Source: Okapia johnstoni | Lineage: Eukaryota > Chordata > Mammalia > Artiodactyla > Giraffidae | DNA: 64,000 bases | Reading direction: 5' to 3' | NCBI GenBank assembly: GCA_024291935.2 | Contig: CM044322.1 | Location: 26,535,405-26,599,404 of the forward strand | In this document: piece after piece, positions 58,738 through 64,000 of the stretch | How the letters are laid out: every line of letters starts with the position of its first letter | Numbering within the stretch: the stretch's first letter is position 1 | Made by a program: the position numbers and the translations under genes | The notes under the pieces: model-generated | Database searches by the model: none | Told to the model about the DNA's origin: nothing | The model's input: the letters and a program-made list of their open reading frames with translations, nothing else

Positions 58738-59014
58738 GGACAGGCAGTGGGTTGTTAAAATACTGAAGTAAATCCCCTGCTGTTTGGCAAATACCTCCTG
58801 CTGGAACTTCTTAAAGTGCCTCTGTCCCCACCTCTGCCGTCCCACCCAATCCCCCAGCCCTCCTGGCCCTCCCTGAGGGTTCTCCCCGCTAGGATCTCCA
58901 AGGGGATCCAGCAGGCAAGAGGGTCTGTTTTGAACTGAGTTAAACCGGTTTGGTCAGACATGGCCCTTAGGTCCTTTTTGATAAATAATATTAGTAGGAA
59001 CAGGGGAAACAGGA

Positions 59015-59146
59015 AGAGCTCAGTCCCACAGTTGTATACGACTCTGTGACCCCACAGACTGTAGCCCGCCAGGCCTCTCTGTCCATAGAATTTTCCAGGC
59101 AAGAATACTGGAGTGGGTTGCCATTTCCTGCTCCAAGGTTGATAAG
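59015..59146 (-). mobile_element. Bov-A SINE monomer, antisense
   Basis: 'gtatacgactctgtgacccc', 'gtagcccgccaggcctctct' and 'ggagtgggttgccatttcct'. No tRNA-like head. Confidence 0.88.
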
Positions 59147-59387
59147 TAATAGTAGCCTGTAAAGACATTTGGGGCAGGTGAGGGGAAGCTGCCCCAGCAC
59201 CTCCCAACCTGGGTGTAAGGAAAGCAAGTCTCAGAGCACGTTCTGCCCCCACAAAGACTTTCGGTGAACACACCTTCTGCAACAAAGGGACCCCATCGTT
59301 CAGCCCGTTCTATAGGTTTGATGATGTCCCCCTCCAACCATCACCTCTCAGGGTCTCAGAACATCTAGAGTCACCCCTAGAGACAGT

Positions 59388-59518
59388 TGCTGCTGCTGCT
59401 GCTGCTAAGTTGAGTCAGTCGTGTCCGACTCTGTGCGACCCCATAGACGGCAGCCCACCAGGCTCCTCTGTCCATGGGATTCTCCAGGAAAGAGTACTGG
59501 AGTGGGTTGCCATTGACA
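59388..59518 (-). mobile_element. Bov-A SINE monomer with (GCT)n tail, antisense
   Basis: 'gctgctgctgctgctgctaa' is the reversed AGC tail, then 'tcgtgtccgactctgtgcga' and 'gtactggagtgggttgccat'. About half of a Bov-A2. Confidence 0.9.
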
Positions 59519-60563
59519 GCAAAAGATGCCAGAGCTTTAAGCCGAGGATGGACACTCACCCCGTTAGGGTCATACTCCAGGGCCTGCCCTGAGGCACAGC
59601 CCAGGCAGTCCCTTCCTCAACTGGACCCCTGGGAGCTGGTTTCTAGCGTTCAGCATGTCAGGTAACAGGCCACGCTGTTATCAATAAGAACCCATTTCTG
59701 ACCTTCGGGAGGCACAACTGCCTCTGCTCTATGGCGTGTCTAATGCAGTGCTCCCTGGCCACACCAGGACTGAGGACCGCAGATTTGGGATCTGACCGCC
59801 TTTAGCCTGAAAGTTAAACAACCTGCACGCATATAGCACCAAGCACACTATGCTGTATATTTAGAAACTAAGCCGCAGGCCTGTGACAATCCTTGATGCA
59901 TGACAGGGCCCAGAATTTGGCTGCACGTTATAGTCAAACCTGTACCAGGAGAGGATTTTTTTTAATAGGCTGTGTCCACTGGAGGTTCTAGGATCCACAG
60001 ACATGTTTAAAAGCTTGGTAGGGTGGGAATCACTGACTCTGAAGTGCAGAAATAAAAAATGCAGCAGCCAAATGAATAAATGATGGGATAAATGGCCACA
60101 AACGCGTCGGTGCATGCTTCACTCATCATTCATGTTAACACCCGTTAAAGTTGCACTGCCTTTGAAAACAATTGGATTGGTTTCTCACGTCACGAGAAGA
60201 TAAGAATGTGCAGTGACTGCCCAGAAACCAGAAAGTCAGTTGGAAATTTAAAATACGCTGCTTGGAGCCAAGTGATCTCACAAGCAGAATTATAGAAATC
60301 TTTACAAAAGTTTCTACACCAAAAAAAAAAAAAATTTATTCAGTCTTGATGTGAATTGTGATGTGTCTGATATGATTCAGAGTGAGATCCCCAAACATAA
60401 TGCCACATCCCCCCAAAAGTCATGTAAACAGCCCTTGTAATGATGGGATTAATAAGAAAACAATCAGGAAAGCTTGTATGTCTGTTAAGTGGATCCTAGT
60501 TGAATACATTGGGTACAATTGTACAGTGGAGCACAATGCTATCATTAAAAGCAACCTAGTACA

Positions 60564-60772
60564 GGGACTTCCCTGGTGGTCCAGTGGTTAGGAACCTGCC
60601 TCCCAATGCAGCGGATGGGGGTTTGATCCCTGATCAGGGAGCTAAGCTCCCACATGGTGAGGGGCAGCTAAGCCTGCACACCACAACTAGAGAGCCCCCG
60701 TGCCGCAACTGGAGAGAAGCCCGCTCACCCACACCTAAGACCCAACACAGCCCAAAATAAATAAATATTTTT
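60564..60772 (+). mobile_element. CHR-2-type SINE
   Basis: 'gggacttccctggtggtcca', 'gggtttgatccctgatcagg', 'gcagctaagcctgcacacca' and tail 'aaaataaataaatattttt'. Confidence 0.9.
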
Positions 60773-60854
60773 TAAAAGAAGCAAGTACAGCTACAGATGC
60801 TGATTTTATATATATATATATAGTTAGGTGAAAAGTAAGCTGGAGAAAAATCTC

Positions 60855-60985
60855 TGTTATGTAAATCCATTTTTGTTTTTGTTTGTTGGCCATGGGATCT
60901 TAGGTCCCCAACCAGGGATTGAACCCGAGCCCTTGGCAGGGAAAGCACAGAGTCCTAGCCACTGGACAGTCAGGGAACTGCCCCA
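60855..60985 (-). mobile_element. CHR-type SINE, antisense
   Basis: 'ttggccatgggatcttaggt', 'caaccagggattgaacccga' and 'actggacagtcagggaactg'. 'ccatttttgtttt' recurs on each side. Confidence 0.83.
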
Positions 60986-61011
60986 TTTTTGTTTTTTGTT
61001 AAAGATATGAC

Positions 61012-61207
61012 TAGGGACTTCCCTGGTGGTCCAGTGTTAAGACTTCACCTTCCAATGCAGGGGGTAGGGGTTTGATCCCTGGAAGGGGAGTTAAGATCCC
61101 ATATGCCTGGTGGCCAAAAAACTGAAGCACAAAGCAGAAGCAATATTGTAACGAGTTCAATCAAGACTTAAAAAGGAAAACAGGTAAGCCTCAAAAAAAA
61201 AAAAAAA
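61012..61207 (+). mobile_element. CHR-type SINE with long A tail
   Basis: 'agggacttccctggtggtcc', 'gggtttgatccctggaaggg', 'gttcaatcaagacttaaaaa' and an A14 run. 'agatatgacta' before and 'agatgtgactg' after look like a diverged target duplication. Confidence 0.86.
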
Positions 61208-61239
61208 TCTTAAAAGATGTGACTGCAATTTTAAAATAG

Positions 61240-61510
61240 CTGGACTTCCCTGGTGGCACAATAGATAAGAATCCACCAGTGCAGTGGACATGGGTTCAAT
61301 CCCTGGTCTGCGAAGATTCCACATGCCGTAGAGCCACTAAGCCCATAGGCCACAACTACTGATCCCATGTGCTGCAACTACTGAACCCGCGCTCCCTAGA
61401 GCCCGTGCTCTGCAACAAGAGAGACCACTGCAATGAGAAGTCCCCGCACCACAGCTAGAGAGTAGCTCCCACTCACTGCAGAAGAGAAAAGCCCAATAAA
61501 TAAATTAAAA
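61240..61510 (+). mobile_element. CHR-2-type SINE, near full length
   Basis: 'tggacttccctggtggcaca', 'gggttcaatccctggtctgc', 'gcaacaagagagaccactgc' and tail 'aataaataaattaaaaaat'. The last SINE before exon 5, 390 bp away. Confidence 0.9.
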
Positions 61511-61514
61511 AATA

Positions 61515-61565
61515 AGCAGAGGGCCAGATATGGCCGTAGGGCCATAGTTTGCCCACCCCTGCTCT
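61515..61565. mobile_element. hAT-type terminal remnant
   Basis: 'agggccagatatggccgtag' then 'ccatagtttgcccacccctg' resembles the right end of an old mammalian hAT element. Only one terminus is present. Confidence 0.4.
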
Positions 61566-61898
61566 GCATCATTATTCTATTTACTCTCCAAAGAGCCTTT
61601 TATAATGGAGACTGTTAGTGTCCCTACATTATGTATGTGGCTGAGAGAGATTAAGTGACCTGCACAGGTCCTCAGCTCTTACGCGGCCTAGAAGTAAGTC
61701 TGGAAAGGGGTGCATCAAAGTGCATCAAGACAGCTAACCCCGGGGAAGAGGAAGAGGCGGCTCTTCCCCTTACCAGCATTCCTGTGATGATGTCACTGCG
61801 TGAGTTTCATGAGTGTGAAGGTTAATCTGAAGATATCCTCTAAGATTTGGGGGAAACTTATAATCTCCTCTGCATTCTCTGTTGTCCGTGTGTGTTAG

Positions 61899-62008
61899 TG
61901 TGGACCAACGCCGTGGATCTGTCAGAACAACCAGTGGCCGAGGAAATTCCCGGGGCAGGATCCACCAGGGAGATGTTTGTGGATCATGGCTTGGCCCAGC
62001 AGGAGAAG
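61899..62008 (+). CDS. FHAD1: FHAD1 exon 5 (residues 191-227)
   Basis: Acceptor 'ccgtgtgtgttag' before 61899 and donor 'gtgaggga' after 62008; 110 bp. With the G from exon 4 it gives 37 codons, VWTNAVDLSEQPVAEEIPG through LAQQEK, ending in phase 0. This aligns in order with mammalian FHAD1 (VWTNA, LSE, EIPGA, DLAQQ-type end) and leads into the long coiled-coil region expected in later exons. The polypyrimidine tract is interrupted by GTGTGTGT, so the acceptor is weaker than that of exon 4. The encoded segment is acidic and probably unstructured. Confidence 0.93.
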
Positions 62009-62199
62009 GTGAGGGATCTCTGGGGAGGACAGACCTACAGCAGCAAGAGGGACCCACGGAGGGATTGCCACTGCCTCTTGCTCTTTGTGACTCTAGAAGT
62101 GCCTTTTTTTTTTCACTGCTTCCAAGAAATCACCTCTTGCTCCCAGGACATTCAGCCAAAAGTTTGGTTACTGCTCATTATATCCCAAATAGCATCTAC

Positions 62200-62420
62200 C
62201 GCTGCAAGGTACTGAGCATCTCCTGTGTGCTGGGCCATGTCCTGTGCACTTGACATTTCCTTGGCTTGTTAATCCTTATCATCTTCAGGATAGATTTTAT
62301 CTCCCTCACCTTGCAGATGAGGAAACTGAAGCTCAGAGAGGTTAGGTAACTTGTTTAAGGTTGCCCAGGGTAAGGAGCAGTGTTAGCATTCCAACGTAGG
62401 TCTGGTTAACTTCCCAGTGG
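62200..62420 (+). mobile_element. Ancient mammalian-wide repeat remnant
   Basis: 'ctgagcatctcctgtgtgct', 'accttgcagatgaggaaact', 'gaagctcagagaggttaggt' and 'aaggttgcccagggtaagg'. Confidence 0.6.
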
Positions 62421-62869
62421 GTACTTCTAACACACACACATAGTAATCACTTCGTCAGCTTCGAGTGATGGAACAGTGGTGGGAAAATACATTTCTGGAA
62501 GGAAGAAGTGAACACTGAAGTCAGGGAGGCCCAAGCAAAGAGAGAGACTCATTAAAGAATTAAAGAGGTTCAAATGAGCAGAAGAGGTGAATTCAAACCA
62601 TCCTTGGAAGGACCCAGGTTGATTTCTCCCCTCGTAGACATGACCTGAAAATCATTCTAAAAGAAGCAGTCTGCAATATCTCACTTTCCTCAGAGGCCAG
62701 GGCCTGGGCCTGCAGCAATTCTCAGAGTCTGTGAGGAGCAGAACCACCTGGGGTCTTTGTCAGACATGGAATCCAAACTTCAGGAGGTAGGGGATTCCAA
62801 CAAAGGTGTCCTGGGACAAGACTCTGTAAGAAATGTTGCAGGGAGGTGAGAAGCCAGGTTCAGATTCTG

Positions 62870-63070
62870 TATTTCTTGCTGTGTAACAAGCCACCCCTAA
62901 AGCTTAGGGGCTTAAAACAGCAACTCATTATTCCCCAGAATCTCCGGATTGACCTGGAAGTTTCCTTTGCTCCTGTCCCCTGACCTCACTCACTAGACTG
63001 CAGTCAGCCTGTGACCTGGCCCAACCGGTGGTCTCTCTGATGGCCTCCTTTCCAGGACTGGAGCCTCAGC
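62870..63070 (+). mobile_element. Ancient interspersed repeat (copy 3), family not assigned
   Basis: 'ttgctgtgtaacaagccacc', 'ggggcttaaaacagcaactc' and 'tctccggattgacctgg'. Same class as the copies at 52880 and 55855 but more diverged. Confidence 0.5.
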
Positions 63071-64000
63071 CAGGATGCCTGGACTGGTGCCCCCCTTTCT
63101 GCTTGTGGTTTTTCATCACAGCACAGTGCTCTCAGGGTTCCCAGGGGGCCGGAACACAAGCTCACAGCCTGTAAGAACTTGCCTGGGAATCATGCAGCCA
63201 CACTTCCACCACCTTCTGTTGGTTAAAGAAGTCCCGGGGCCAGCCCAGACTTACAGGGCGGGGAAATAGGCTAAACGGCAAAGCTGCAAAGTGTTTGTAG
63301 CCATTTTTCAACCTGCCTCCATTTTTAAATTGGAAATATAGTGCAACCACAGTTATACTTTTTTTCTATTTATAAGCCATTTATGCCCTGACTTGCCAGG
63401 ACTCCTTCAGGTGACAATAAAGAAATTAGCTTGGTAGAGGGGGAAGCATTTATTGGCTCCTCTTATTGGAATATTTAAAGGGTTTCTAGCTTCAGCTATG
63501 GCTAGATCCAGGAGCTTGAATCTTGTCATCAGAACACTTCCTACCACCAATCTCTCCCCTCTGTTTCCCTCAGAGACTGGCTTTCTGCATAAGGCCAGTT
63601 TTGTGTGTTGGAAAAGGCAAACTCAGGCAAACAAGCCTCTAAATGTAAGGTCTTTGGTCCAAAAGGAGGCGAGAAATCCTCACCCTCTGTAACTGATGTG
63701 TGAAATCTTTGAGAAAACTCTGATTGACCAGCTTAGGTCATGTGCACCGGGCTCCCTCCAGGAAGGGCAATGGGGGCTAGAGGGTGGCGCTCACCAGGAA
63801 GACAGAACCCGCAGCGGTCCACCGCCCTCTGCAAACTTATATTTCAGCACCAACACCAGGCCTGGTATATAGTTGCTGCCCAGTGAGTGTTTGTTGCATG
63901 AAAAATAAATAAGCTCCTGGCTGATCATAATAGGATGAAAGAGGGGGACGCTGCTCGGGAGCAGGGAATCTGCTTGGTGCTCTCTCTTGAAATTTTGCCA

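Larger units (their letters stand above)
62009..64000 (+). other. FHAD1: FHAD1 intron 5, partial
   Basis: Starts with a consensus donor and runs to the window edge. It contains ancient repeat remnants at 62200 and 62870 and possibly an MER5-type scrap near 62690-62810. The stretches 62425-62690 and 63080-64000 show nothing I recognise. No further FHAD1 exon was found; the next should start with a Glu/Asp-rich coiled-coil segment. Confidence 0.7.

Overview
The window is nuclear genomic DNA from a ruminant mammal (cattle, sheep, goat or a relative; I cannot resolve the species). The evidence is the repeat content: many BovB (RTE) LINE pieces, Bov-tA and Bov-A2 SINEs, and the artiodactyl tRNA-derived CHR SINEs, on a background of older L1, MIR and hAT remnants. 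Coding sequence is split into short exons with canonical AG/GT borders. There is no prokaryotic or organellar gene content.

One host gene is present: the 5' part of FHAD1 (forkhead-associated phosphopeptide-binding domain 1), on the + strand. A CpG-island promoter at about 5270-5620 holds a near-perfect RFX X-box at 5392-5405. A noncoding first exon ends at the splice donor after 5563. Coding exons follow at 9508-9600, 36034-36240, 47608-47878 and 61899-62008. Their phases join without a break into 227 codons, and the gene continues past the right edge. Residues 1-100 form the FHA domain, which is split across exons 2 and 3. Exon 4 encodes a proline-rich linker, and exon 5 leads toward the coiled-coil body expected downstream. 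The X-box fits the ciliated-cell and testis expression I associate with this gene.

Layout: 1-5269 is upstream intergenic DNA with old MIR and MER pieces and SINEs. Intron 1 (5564-9493) is SINE- and MIR-bearing. Intron 2 (9601-36033) is a 26-kb stack of antisense L1 bodies cut by Bov-tA, CHR and BovB insertions. Intron 3 (36241-47607) carries a probable solitary retroviral LTR, a BovB 3' end, an L1 3' UTR and a small hAT element with an intact 8-bp target duplication. Intron 4 (47879-61898) carries a BovB-in-SINE-in-BovB nest, then more SINEs up to exon 5. Intron 5 runs to the window end.

The most unusual structure is the nest at 48797-52268. Two BovB copies lie in opposite orientation, the inner one inserted in a Bov-tA that is itself inserted in the outer one. 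By eye, one 511-bp stretch of the two copies is about 98% identical and shares a private frameshifting insertion, while the sequence on both sides is clearly more divergent. This looks like gene conversion between inverted arms. Other points are a conserved FHA asparagine replaced by serine, an in-frame upstream ATG inside the X-box, and an open frame fused across an L1/BovB junction. All identities and boundaries were read by eye; no alignment was run.
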